Origin: Maricaulis maris MCS10
GTDB lineage: Bacteria > Pseudomonadota > Alphaproteobacteria > Caulobacterales > Maricaulaceae
Direction: 5' to 3'
NCBI RefSeq assembly: GCF_000014745.1
Contig: NC_008347.1
Coordinates: forward strand, 310,001-374,000
DNA length: 64,000 nt
Part shown: piece after piece, positions 53,783-62,042 of the stretch
How positions within the stretch are numbered: position 1 is the stretch's first letter
How the letters are laid out: each line of letters opens with the position of its first letter
Program-made: the position numbers and the translations under genes
Notes under the pieces: model-generated
What the model saw: the letters and a program-made list of their open reading frames with translations, nothing else
What the model was told of the DNA's origin: nothing
The model's database searches: none

Positions 53783-55528
53783 ATGAGCAAAGTATCCGGG
53801 TGTCTGGAAGGGGTCAGCTTCCTCGGGCCGAAATCCGAGAATGCCAACTGGCTTCGATCCGAGTTCGATCGTGTCCTGGACCAATGGTTCGACTGGCGCC
53901 GCGCGCTGTTCAGCGAGGATCCCTCACCGATCCCGGAGTCGATCCGACTGACGCCGGATTTTCTCGCCGGCCAGGACATGCTCTCACAAAAAGTCCGTGA
54001 ACTCAGCGACATGATGACGGGGGAAGTGCCCAAGTACACGCCCCGTTACATTGGTCACATGGTGTCGGAACTGTCAGTGCCCGCCTTGCTCGGGCATTTT
54101 GTCACGCTGCTGCACAATCCGAACAATACGTCTCGCGATGTGGCCCGTGTGAGCGGCAGGGTCGAGGATGAGGCGATCTCCATGCTGGCCGCGATGATCG
54201 GTTTCGATCCGGCCCGGGCGCAGGGTCATTTCACCAGTGGTGGCACCATCGCCAATTTCGAGAGCGTCTGGCGAGCCCGCTACCGGATGGATCACTCCCT
54301 GGCATTGGGTCTGTGCATCGCAGAAAAGACAGGCGAGCCATTTGATCCGGTCAGCTTCGCTCACCTTGGATGGGAAGCCCACACGGCCCTGGCCGCAACT
54401 CACAACATCACCGATGCGGAGCTGCGTGAAGCCAGCGGAGTCCTGGGCAATCCGTTCCGGATTGCGGCCAGAATTACCCGCGCGTCCGGCCGCGAGTGGA
54501 ACGGCCCGGTCCTGTTGGTCCCGGGCAACAAGCACTTCTCATGGCAGAAGGCCGCGAATGTTTTCGGCCTGGGTGAGGAGGCCTTCTGGACGATTGGGCT
54601 GGACCGGAATGGCCGGCTCAGCCTCGCATCATTGCGCGAAGCAATTGAACGGGCCTTCGCCGCTGGTCGCCCGGTCCTTGCCGTGGTCACCGTCGCCGGC
54701 ACGACAGAAGCGGGTGAAATCGATCCGGTTGACGGTGTCTGTGATGTGCTCGACGCGTGGCGCGATGCGGGCCGTGACATCTGGCATCATGTCGATGCGG
54801 CATGGGGCGGCTTCCTGTGCTCGATGTTGGGTGGTGACGCCGGTCGGGTCCTGAGCGAGCATGCCGGTCGCGCGTTGAAGGCCATTCGCCGGGCCAACTC
54901 CGTAACGTTGGACCCACACAAGCTGGGATATGTGCCGTATGCCTGTGGCGCCTTCCTTGTGAGGGACCAGGCCAGCTACGCCAATTCGACTTTCGCAGCG
55001 CCGTATATCGACCGGTCGGCTCCCAATGACCGATGGATGATGACGCTGGAAGGTTCGCGCAGCGGCTCCGGTGCCGCTGCGGTCTGGCTGACGGGGAAGA
55101 CCCTGACCTTCGGCCCGCAAGGTTTCGGCGATATCATGGCGGGCACACTCGACAGTCGCGCCTACTTCGAACAGGCGCTCGTTTCCGGATGCCGCCTTGT
55201 CCGGATTCTCGAACCGGCAGACTCCAATATTCTGTGTTTCTCCCTGGCGAAACAGGGCGAGGGCCTTGCCGCCTCCAATGCGCGGACCCGGCGTGTTTTC
55301 GAAGCATTTGTCGGCGACCCGGAATTTTCAGTCTCCAGGACCGAACTCTCGGTGGCGAATTACGGCGCACTGATCGACAGCCATCTCGACCGATACGGCG
55401 GTCAGGCCGATTGCCAGTCCCTGGTCCTGATCCGTTGCGTGTTCATGAACCCGTTCTGGCGGAATCCGCAGGTTCGGTCGGCCTTGATGCCGCGCTTCCT
55501 CGATCGCCTTGAGACCCACATGAATTGA
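53783..55528 (+). CDS. PLP-dependent decarboxylase (group II amino acid decarboxylase family)
   Basis: 581 residues from the ATG at 53783, with GGAG six bases before. The PLP Lys is Lys380 in TLDPHKLGYVPY and the pyridine-contact Asp is Asp338 in HVDAAWGG. The N-terminal PRYIGHMVSE and TSGGTIANFES segments are typical of glutamate/aromatic/aspartate decarboxylases. The protein is longer than bacterial GadB (about 466). Substrate cannot be read. An FNR box lies upstream and the nrdDG operon downstream, so it is probably made at low oxygen, perhaps for acid consumption or beta-alanine/GABA supply (inference). Confidence 0.83.
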   Translation: MSKVSGCLEGVSFLGPKSENANWLRSEFDRVLDQWFDWRRALFSEDPSPIPESIRLTPDFLAGQDMLSQKVRELSDMMTGEVPKYTPRYIGHMVSELSVPALLGHFVTLLHNPNNTSRDVARVSGRVEDEAISMLAAMIGFDPARAQGHFTSGGTIANFESVWRARYRMDHSLALGLCIAEKTGEPFDPVSFAHLGWEAHTALAATHNITDAELREASGVLGNPFRIAARITRASGREWNGPVLLVPGNKHFSWQKAANVFGLGEEAFWTIGLDRNGRLSLASLREAIERAFAAGRPVLAVVTVAGTTEAGEIDPVDGVCDVLDAWRDAGRDIWHHVDAAWGGFLCSMLGGDAGRVLSEHAGRALKAIRRANSVTLDPHKLGYVPYACGAFLVRDQASYANSTFAAPYIDRSAPNDRWMMTLEGSRSGSGAAAVWLTGKTLTFGPQGFGDIMAGTLDSRAYFEQALVSGCRLVRILEPADSNILCFSLAKQGEGLAASNARTRRVFEAFVGDPEFSVSRTELSVANYGALIDSHLDRYGGQADCQSLVLIRCVFMNPFWRNPQVRSALMPRFLDRLETHMN

Positions 55529-55538
55529 TAAATGTCAA
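55525..55538 (+). promoter_or_regulatory. FNR/FixK-type box upstream of nrdD
   Basis: TTGATAAATGTCAA, overlapping the stop codon of the decarboxylase gene. It matches TTGAY-N4-RTCAA and lies 124 bp before the nrdD start, upstream of two NrdR boxes, which fits a distant (class I) activator position. Confidence 0.75.
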
Positions 55539-55601
55539 GCCATGTTCGGTGCGGCTCAGGGCCGCGCGTCAAGGCGTCGCGATGACGCCCTCGCCGGAAT
55601 G

Positions 55602-55617
55602 ACACAATATGTTGTGG
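55602..55617 (+). promoter_or_regulatory. NrdR box 1
   Basis: ACACAATATGTTGTGG matches the NrdR repressor box (ACACWATATVTWGTGT-like). Its start lies 31 bp from the start of box 2, about three helical turns, the usual spacing for paired NrdR sites upstream of ribonucleotide reductase genes. Confidence 0.82.
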
Positions 55618-55632
55618 TCATTTTGCAGGACA

Positions 55633-55648
55633 CGACAACATATCGTGT
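55633..55648 (-). promoter_or_regulatory. NrdR box 2
   Basis: Read on the minus strand, ACACGATATGTTGTCG matches the NrdR consensus. It ends 14 bp before the nrdD start codon, so NrdR bound here would block transcription when dATP/ATP status is adequate. Confidence 0.8.
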
Positions 55649-55662
55649 TGATGGAGGGTAGC

Positions 55663-57552
55663 ATGCAGTCGGAACAATTGGCTTGGCATCAGGATAGACG
55701 GATCGAACAAGCGGTCGCGGCGCAAATCAATGTGAAGTCGACCATCGAGGAATATGTCCACCGCGAGGACTGGCGCATCAAGGCCAATGCCAATCAGGGA
55801 TACTCCCTGGGCGGCCTGATACTGAATACATCCGGGAAGGTGACGGCCAACTACTGGCTCGATCACGTATACCCGCCTGCCGTCGGGATCGCGCACAGGA
55901 ATGCCGACCTGCACGTCCACGACCTGGACATGCTGGCGGGCTATTGCGCCGGATGGTCATTGCGCAATCTTCTGGTGGAGGGCTTCAACGGTGTCCCCGG
56001 GAAGATCGAGGCCGCTCCGCCAAGGCACTTCACCAGTGCGCTCGGCCAGATCGTCAATTTTCTGGGGGCGTTGCAGAATGAATGGGCCGGCGCCCAGGCG
56101 CTTTCCTCGTTTGATACCTATCTTGCTCCTTTCCTGCGTCTTGACGGCCTGGGTTATGATGCCGTGGTGCAGGCGATGCAGGAATTTGTGTTCAATCTGA
56201 ATGTTCCGTCGCGCTGGGGTACGCAGACACCTTTCACCAATCTCACCTTTGACTGGGTCTGTCCGGAGGATCTCCGCGACGATGTTGCCATGGTCGGCGG
56301 GGAACCGGTTGACTTCAGCTATGGTGAACTCCAGGCCGAGATGGACATCATCAACCGGGCCTTCATCGAAGTCATGACGCGCGGCGATGCACGCGGGCGC
56401 GTGTTTACCTTCCCGATTCCGACCTACAACATCACCGATGACTTCCCCTGGGAGTCGGAAAATGCGCGACGCCTGTTCGACATGACCGCCAAATATGGTC
56501 TCCCGTACTTCCAGAACTTCATCAACTCGGAACTCAAGCCCAACCAGATACGCTCCATGTGTTGTCGCCTTCAGCTGGACCTGCGCGAGTTGCTGAAGCG
56601 CGGCAATGGCTTGTTCGGCTCGGCCGAGCAGACCGGTTCGATCGGTGTGGTGACGATCAATTGTGCCCGCCTTGGCTACCGTTTCGCCGGCGATGAGGCT
56701 GGATTGATGGCCGAGGTCGACCGGCTCCTCGAGCTTGGACGTGACAGCCTGGAGATCAAGCGGGCCTTGATCCAGTCATTGATGGATGACGGGCTGTTCC
56801 CGTACTCCAAGCGGTATCTGGGCAGTTTGCGGAACCATTTTTCGACGCTCGGCGTCAATGGCGTCAATGAAATGATCCGCAATTTCACCCACGACGAGGC
56901 GGACATCACCACACCCTTCGGCGAAGCGTTTGCCTTGCGCCTTCTCGATCATGTTCGGGCCCGCATGCTCGAATTCCAGGACCAGACCGGCCATATGTAC
57001 AATCTGGAAGCGACGCCGGCGGAAGGCACGACCTACCGGTTCGCCAAGGAGGACGCCAAACGCTTCCCGGGCATCCTGCAGGCCGGCACTGAGACATCGC
57101 CCTACTACACCAATTCCAGTCAGTTGCCGGTCGGGTTTACCGATGACCCGTTCGAGGCCCTGACCCGTCAGGACGCCTTGCAGACCCGGTATACAGGCGG
57201 AACGGTCCTGCACCTTTACATGAGCGAAAGGCTGTCGAGTCCGGAAGCCTGTGCGGCGCTGGTCCGAAGGTCGCTGGAGAGCTTCCACCTGCCCTACATC
57301 ACCGTGACGCCGACCTTCTCGATATGTCCCCATCATGGCTATCTGGCTGGCGAGGAACATTTCTGTCCGACATGTGATGAAGAGGCCAAACTGGCCGGGC
57401 GCTATGATCCGGACAATCGTCAGGCCTGCGAGGTCTGGACGCGGGTGATGGGCTATCACCGGCCTGTCGAGGCGTTCAATCCTGGCAAAAAGTCCGAGCA
57501 TGAAGAGCGCCAGCACTTCACGGAACGCCGGACGTCTCGCCGTGCTGCCTGA
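55663..57552 (+). CDS. nrdD: Anaerobic (class III) ribonucleoside-triphosphate reductase, without ATP cone
   Basis: 629 residues from the ATG at 55663, five bases after GGAGG. The glycyl-radical motif is RVMGY with Gly597 near the C-terminus, preceded by the zinc-type cysteines CPHHGYLAG and CPTCDEEA. The N-terminus enters the 10-stranded barrel directly (NANQGYSLGG), with no ~90-residue ATP-cone allosteric domain, so dATP inhibition of the usual kind is unlikely. Reduces ribonucleotides to deoxyribonucleotides without oxygen. Overlaps nrdG. Control by FNR and NrdR is suggested by boxes upstream. Confidence 0.92.
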   Translation: MQSEQLAWHQDRRIEQAVAAQINVKSTIEEYVHREDWRIKANANQGYSLGGLILNTSGKVTANYWLDHVYPPAVGIAHRNADLHVHDLDMLAGYCAGWSLRNLLVEGFNGVPGKIEAAPPRHFTSALGQIVNFLGALQNEWAGAQALSSFDTYLAPFLRLDGLGYDAVVQAMQEFVFNLNVPSRWGTQTPFTNLTFDWVCPEDLRDDVAMVGGEPVDFSYGELQAEMDIINRAFIEVMTRGDARGRVFTFPIPTYNITDDFPWESENARRLFDMTAKYGLPYFQNFINSELKPNQIRSMCCRLQLDLRELLKRGNGLFGSAEQTGSIGVVTINCARLGYRFAGDEAGLMAEVDRLLELGRDSLEIKRALIQSLMDDGLFPYSKRYLGSLRNHFSTLGVNGVNEMIRNFTHDEADITTPFGEAFALRLLDHVRARMLEFQDQTGHMYNLEATPAEGTTYRFAKEDAKRFPGILQAGTETSPYYTNSSQLPVGFTDDPFEALTRQDALQTRYTGGTVLHLYMSERLSSPEACAALVRRSLESFHLPYITVTPTFSICPHHGYLAGEEHFCPTCDEEAKLAGRYDPDNRQACEVWTRVMGYHRPVEAFNPGKKSEHEERQHFTERRTSRRAA

Positions 57553-58261
57553 CGGATTGTCCGCCATTCGGGTGGGCGGCTTCCAACCGTTCACCACCTT
57601 GGACTATCCCGGGCAGATGGCGGCGGTTGTCTTCCTGCAAGGCTGTCCATTGCGCTGTGTCTATTGCCACAATCCGGACCTGCTCCCGGTGCACGCGGAC
57701 ACGGAAATTGACGGTCGAGAGATCGCAGCCCGCCTGAAGGAGCGCCGCGGCTTGTTGCAAGCCGTGGTGTTCTCCGGCGGAGAGCCGCTTGTCCAGTCCG
57801 GGTTGGCGGCGGCGATGGATCATGTCCGGTCGCTCGGATTCAAGGTCGGTCTGCACACGTCCGGGATATCCCCGGACCGGTTTCAGCGTCTGCGCGACCG
57901 GGTCGACTGGGTCGGATTTGACATCAAGGCGCCGTTTTCAGGCTATGGCGGTGTCACGGGTGTCAATCAGGCCGGGCGTCGGGCCGAGGCCAGTTTCGCC
58001 ATGCTCGCCGCTTGGGGCATTCCCTACGAGGTGAGGGTAACCATCTGGCCGAGCCTGATTGATTGCGAGGCTGTCCGGCAGATCGCCACCGAAGTGCATC
58101 GACTGGGGTGCAAGGATTTCGCCCTCCAGGAATGTCGGGACCCGGCGACCGGTGAGGCGATGGGGGGCGCGGCGTTCCTGGATGAAGACCTGCAGGCCGA
58201 TCTGGCGCAACGCTTTCCCGGATTTTCAGTCCGACGGGCAAGTCATGCCAGAGCGGCGTGA
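57500..58261 (+). CDS. nrdG: Anaerobic ribonucleotide reductase activase (radical SAM)
   Basis: 253 residues from the ATG at 57500, overlapping nrdD by 53 bp; a GTG at 57542 would drop 14 residues and start closer to the conserved IRVGGFQPFTTLDYPG. The radical-SAM [4Fe-4S] motif C-x3-C-x2-C is at Cys49, Cys53 and Cys56 (GCPLRCVYC), followed by FSGGEPL. It generates the glycyl radical on NrdD. It is the cluster's PflA-like activase of the longer type. Confidence 0.9.
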   Translation: MKSASTSRNAGRLAVLPDGLSAIRVGGFQPFTTLDYPGQMAAVVFLQGCPLRCVYCHNPDLLPVHADTEIDGREIAARLKERRGLLQAVVFSGGEPLVQSGLAAAMDHVRSLGFKVGLHTSGISPDRFQRLRDRVDWVGFDIKAPFSGYGGVTGVNQAGRRAEASFAMLAAWGIPYEVRVTIWPSLIDCEAVRQIATEVHRLGCKDFALQECRDPATGEAMGGAAFLDEDLQADLAQRFPGFSVRRASHARAA

Positions 58262-58300
58262 CAATGGGTCTCATGGCTCTGCCGACGCGCACGGGTCTAA

Positions 58301-58314
58301 TTGACAAAAGTCAA
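58301..58314 (+). promoter_or_regulatory. FNR/NnrR-type box immediately upstream of the NnrS gene
   Basis: TTGACAAAAGTCAA is a perfect palindromic CRP/FNR-family box. Its end lies only 20 bp before the start codon at 58335, too near for the usual -41.5 activator position, so it may act as a repressor site or belong to an undetected start site. Confidence 0.75.
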
Positions 58315-58334
58315 ACAAAAGGCGGTGGAGCACC

Positions 58335-59507
58335 ATGAACGCTTCAGTGGACCGGGGTGCAAAGCGGAGGGCCGCGCCGGCATTTCTTCAGAACGCCTTC
58401 AGGCCCTTCTTCCTGGGCGGTGCGATCTGGGCGGCTTGCCTGGTACCGTTGTGGGTTGCCGCATATCTGGGTTGGATACCGACCGCGCAGGGCGTAACCG
58501 GGCATGCTCACGAGATGCTGTATGGATTTCTCGCCGCCATAGTTTGCGGCTTTGCTCTCACGGCGATTCCGAACTGGACAGGGCGCGCACCCGTCGCCGG
58601 ATCCGGGCTGGCCATGTTGTTCGTGCTCTGGTTGGCTGGCCGGGCCGCGTCACTATGGATGCCTGGCCTGGCGGCTACAGTCCTGGATGTTTCGTTTCTC
58701 GTGATTCTGTCGGGAGTGGTTTTTCGCGAGATCATCATCGGCCGGAACTGGAGAAACCTGCCGATCGCGATCCTCGTCCTGATGTTCGCCCTATCGCATC
58801 TGGCCTTTCACCACCCTGCGACGAGCGCCATTGCCATCCGCGCAACCTTCGCTGTGTCGATGTTACTGATCAGCCTGATTGGCGGGCGTATTATTCCCAG
58901 TTTTACCCGCAACTGGCTCGCTGCACAAAATGCTCCTTCGGTTGCACGCCTTGCCCCGCCGATGCAGGGCTTTGACAAGCTGATGCTCGCATTGACGGGT
59001 GTCGCGCTCGTGATGTGGATCGGCTTGCCCGATCTGTGGCTGACCGGCCTGATCTTGGTCGCGGCCGGTCTTGGCCAGTTGCTGCGTCAATTGCGGTGGC
59101 AGTGGCAGGCAACCTTGGCCGAACCGCTTGTCTGGTCTCTCCATGCCGGGTTCTTCTGGTTGTCCGTTTCGCTTGGACTGGTCGGTGTGGGAATCATCTT
59201 CCCGGCGATTGTCCCGCCCAGCGCAGGCCTGCACGCAATTGCAGCCGGTCTGGTCGGCGCGATGACGCTCGCGGTCATGACGCGAGCCACTCTGGGTCAT
59301 ACTGGCCGGTCACGGTCAGCTGACGGCCTGACGACCCTCATCTATACTTTCGTTCACGCCGGCGCGGCCCTTCGGGTCCTCGCCGCGCTCAATCCGACCG
59401 GGTCGGGCTGGTTGATAGCGGCAGCCTTGCTCTGGAGTAGCGCTTTTTTGCTGTTTGCAATTGCTTATGCGCCAATGTTGGTTGGCCCGAAACGGGTTCA
59501 CGCCTGA
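58335..59507 (+). CDS. nnrS: NnrS family heme-copper membrane protein
   Basis: 390 residues with about 12 membrane segments. NnrS hallmarks: the N-terminal AFRPFFLGG, GHAHEMLYGF, GGRIIPSFTRNWL and AVMTRATLGHTGR. The family protects against nitric oxide or nitrosative stress in denitrifiers and others. GGTGGAG precedes the ATG. The upstream FNR/NnrR-type box agrees with NO or oxygen regulation. No nitrite or NO reductase genes lie in the window. Confidence 0.93.
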   Translation: MNASVDRGAKRRAAPAFLQNAFRPFFLGGAIWAACLVPLWVAAYLGWIPTAQGVTGHAHEMLYGFLAAIVCGFALTAIPNWTGRAPVAGSGLAMLFVLWLAGRAASLWMPGLAATVLDVSFLVILSGVVFREIIIGRNWRNLPIAILVLMFALSHLAFHHPATSAIAIRATFAVSMLLISLIGGRIIPSFTRNWLAAQNAPSVARLAPPMQGFDKLMLALTGVALVMWIGLPDLWLTGLILVAAGLGQLLRQLRWQWQATLAEPLVWSLHAGFFWLSVSLGLVGVGIIFPAIVPPSAGLHAIAAGLVGAMTLAVMTRATLGHTGRSRSADGLTTLIYTFVHAGAALRVLAALNPTGSGWLIAAALLWSSAFLLFAIAYAPMLVGPKRVHA

Positions 59508-59534
59508 CAGTGAGTGCGACAACCGGGTCAGGCA

Positions 59535-61178
59535 CTACCCCATCCGCTTGCCGAAATCCTTCAGGATCTCGCGCGCGGCATTGTGCCCCGGGGCGCCTGT
59601 GACACCGCCGCCCGGGTGAGTGCCAGCGCCGCATTGGTAGAGATTCTTGATCGGGCAGCGATGGTCGGCATGGCCGAGTACGGGCCGGGCCGAGAACAGC
59701 TGATCCAGGCTGAGCGCGCCATGGAAGATATCCCCGCCGACCAGGCCGAACGTCCGTTCGAGGTCTTTCGGGGTCAGAGCCTGATAGCCGAGCACGCTGT
59801 TGGCAAAGCCCGGGGCCCATTTGTCGACCGCGTTGATCATCACCTTTGCCACCTCGTCGCGATGGTCGTCCCAGTCACGGCCGCCGGAGAGTTCCGGGGC
59901 GACATGCTGACAGAACAGGCTCGCCACATGTTGCCCGTCCGGCGCCAGGGTCGGGTCGAGCGTTGACGGGATCAGCATCTCGATGATCGGTTCGTTCGAC
60001 CAGCCTTGCCGGCGGGCATCGGCATAGGCCTGTTCCATATAGGCCAGGGAGGGCGCCATGATGATGCCGGCGGTCAGGTGATCGCCCGGGCCGGGCAGGG
60101 CTGTGAAATCCGGCAGCCGGTCGAGCGCGAGATTCATCCGGAAGGTGCCGGAGCCGCATTTGTAGTGGCGGATGCGCTCATTGAAGTCGGCAGGCAGTGC
60201 GGCAGGGTCAATCAGCGAGCCGAACAGGAGTTTCGGGTTGAGGTTGGAGACCACGGCACGGGCGCTCAACGTCTCGCCGCTGCCCAATACCACCGTGCCG
60301 GCGCCGCCATCCACGACCAGAACTTCTTCCACGGTGCAACCGGTGCGGATCTCGACGCCTCGCGCTTCGCAGCAGCGGGCCATGGCCTGGGTAATCGCGC
60401 CCATGCCGCCGATCGCATGACCCCAGGCGCCTTTCTTGCCGTTCACCTCGCCGAACAGATGGTGCAGCAGGACATAGGCACTGCCGGGCGTGTAGGGGCT
60501 GGCGAAATTGCCGACAATGCTGTCGAAGCCGAACAGGGCCTTGATGGCGTCACTCTCGAACCAGCCGTCGAGCCAGTCGCCGGCCGACTTGGAGAACAGG
60601 TCCAGGAGGTCACGCCTGGCCGTGATTGACATGCTGCCCAGACGACCGCCCAGATTTGCGGCCTTGAGAAGTTCCGGGATGGCGCCCAACCAGCCACCGT
60701 CGGACAGGTTGGGCGGCGTTTCGAGAACCAGTGCGCGCAGCGTGTCTGCGACCACTTCGAGCCGATCACTGTATTCTGCCAGTTGCTCGGCATCGGTAGC
60801 GGAAAACTTGCGCACCTGATCAGCGGTCAGCCCGTCCCCGGCCAGTAGATAGCCATCCTCAAGCGGCAGGAAATTGCCGATTTTCCGCTCTACGATCTCC
60901 AGGCCATGCCCGTGCAGGTCGAGATCGGCGATCACTTTCGGGTTGAGCAGGGAGACCGTGTAACTGGCGACCGAGTTACGGAAACCGGGGTGGAATTCTT
61001 CCGTAACGGCGGCGCCGCCGACCACGTCGCGGCGTTCCAGAACCGTCACCTTCAGACCGGCCTTGGCGAGATAGGCGGCGCAAACGAGGCCGTTATGGCC
61101 GCCGCCAATGATCACGATGTCGCGGTCAGGATTGGGCCTGTGTGAGGTATGAGCGGAGAGTCGGGTCAGGGTTGCCAT
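59535..61178 (-). CDS. Phytoene dehydrogenase-like FAD flavoprotein
   Basis: 547 residues. The FAD motif DIVIIGGGHNGLVCAAYLAKAG opens the protein, followed by VGGAAVTEEF-HPGF, and it ends with the FAD-contact LYQCGAGTHPGGGVTGAPGHNAAREIL. It belongs to the COG1233 family (CrtI-like and retinol-saturase-like) but is not in a carotenoid cluster, so substrate is unknown. ATG at 61178 preferred; the frame continues upstream without family sequence. It follows a CoA-metabolism operon on the same strand with a 70-bp gap. Confidence 0.87.
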   Translation of the reverse strand: MATLTRLSAHTSHRPNPDRDIVIIGGGHNGLVCAAYLAKAGLKVTVLERRDVVGGAAVTEEFHPGFRNSVASYTVSLLNPKVIADLDLHGHGLEIVERKIGNFLPLEDGYLLAGDGLTADQVRKFSATDAEQLAEYSDRLEVVADTLRALVLETPPNLSDGGWLGAIPELLKAANLGGRLGSMSITARRDLLDLFSKSAGDWLDGWFESDAIKALFGFDSIVGNFASPYTPGSAYVLLHHLFGEVNGKKGAWGHAIGGMGAITQAMARCCEARGVEIRTGCTVEEVLVVDGGAGTVVLGSGETLSARAVVSNLNPKLLFGSLIDPAALPADFNERIRHYKCGSGTFRMNLALDRLPDFTALPGPGDHLTAGIIMAPSLAYMEQAYADARRQGWSNEPIIEMLIPSTLDPTLAPDGQHVASLFCQHVAPELSGGRDWDDHRDEVAKVMINAVDKWAPGFANSVLGYQALTPKDLERTFGLVGGDIFHGALSLDQLFSARPVLGHADHRCPIKNLYQCGAGTHPGGGVTGAPGHNAAREILKDFGKRMG

Positions 61179-61248
61179 GGCGGCGGAGTTTTGCCGCGAA
61201 GTCGGAAAAGAGCAATGCTTCGCGTAGGTTGTGGCCGCCCAGGCCTGT

Positions 61249-61638
61249 TCAGACTGACGGATCGAAGGCGCCGGCGACGTCCTTTGCCAGCACCAGGGCG
61301 CGACCGGTAGCGATCTCGGTCCCGTCGGCTGACACACAGCGCGTGGCCAGGTCGACCAGATGTTTCTCCGGCCGGAGACGGGTTATCTCGACGCTGGCAG
61401 TCAGCCTCTGTCCCAGCGGCGCGCGGGCCAGAAAGCGGGTTTCCTGTTTGAGATAATTGGTGCCCCGGCCCGGCAGGTCGACGCCAAGCAGCTGCGAGAA
61501 CAGGCCATTGATCAGTGCCTCCGGAACGCAGTCGGCGTCGAGCGTGCCACCGGTCAGGCGCTGCAGGTCAGCGGCATCAGAGGCCGAGAAGCAACGCTCG
61601 ACACGCGCTGTCTGGCCGAGGGTGAGCGCGGTGCTCAT
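61249..61638 (-). CDS. MaoC-like hotdog protein lacking hydratase residues
   Basis: 129 residues. Fold-type similarity to MaoC/FAS1-like hotdog dehydratases is suggested by length, strand pattern and its position. The hydratase-2 motif D-x-N-P-I-H seen in the neighbour is replaced here by LTGGTLDADCVPEALINGL, so it is probably a non-catalytic partner. It overlaps the next hotdog gene by 4 bp (ATGA), suggesting a heterodimer. Confidence 0.72.
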   Translation of the reverse strand: MSTALTLGQTARVERCFSASDAADLQRLTGGTLDADCVPEALINGLFSQLLGVDLPGRGTNYLKQETRFLARAPLGQRLTASVEITRLRPEKHLVDLATRCVSADGTEIATGRALVLAKDVAGAFDPSV

Positions 61639-62042
61639 ATCTCGATCTCCGTTGCACCCGTACAGGTGACCACGCCGTCGCAAAGCCGTGTGACCCTTAG
61701 CGCAAGGGCGACCCGTCGGGCGTTTTCGGGATCCGGTGTGCCGACGGTTTCCACTTCGAAACGCAGCGCTTCGTTGACCGGGCTTGGGGCGGGGTATTGG
61801 CTATCCTGGCTGAGCTGGCGGGCGCCGGGATAGACTTCCTCGACCAACCGCCTCAACACCGCACACAACAGCGCGCCATGGGCCACGGTGCGTTCAAAGC
61901 GTGTCGTCGCGGCGAAGCCAGGATCGCAATGGATCGGGTTGTCGTCACCGGACAGCCGAGCGAAGGCGTCGAAATCAGCCTGGCTGAATGTCTTGTCCAG
62001 ACGTGCGCTCGTGCCGGTTTCACGCGAACTGCCCGGCGTCAT
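61635..62042 (-). CDS. MaoC-family (R)-enoyl-CoA hydratase-like protein
   Basis: 135 residues from the ATG at 62042. The hydratase-2 active-site segment SGDDNPIHCDPGFAATTRF followed by VAHGALL is intact, with the catalytic Asp and His. Hydrates trans-2-enoyl-CoA or acts on a related thioester. Both start and stop overlap neighbours by 4 bp (ATGA), linking it with the acyl-CoA synthetase and the second hotdog protein. The longer frame to 62162 lies inside the synthetase gene. Confidence 0.85.
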   Translation of the reverse strand: MTPGSSRETGTSARLDKTFSQADFDAFARLSGDDNPIHCDPGFAATTRFERTVAHGALLCAVLRRLVEEVYPGARQLSQDSQYPAPSPVNEALRFEVETVGTPDPENARRVALALRVTRLCDGVVTCTGATEIEI

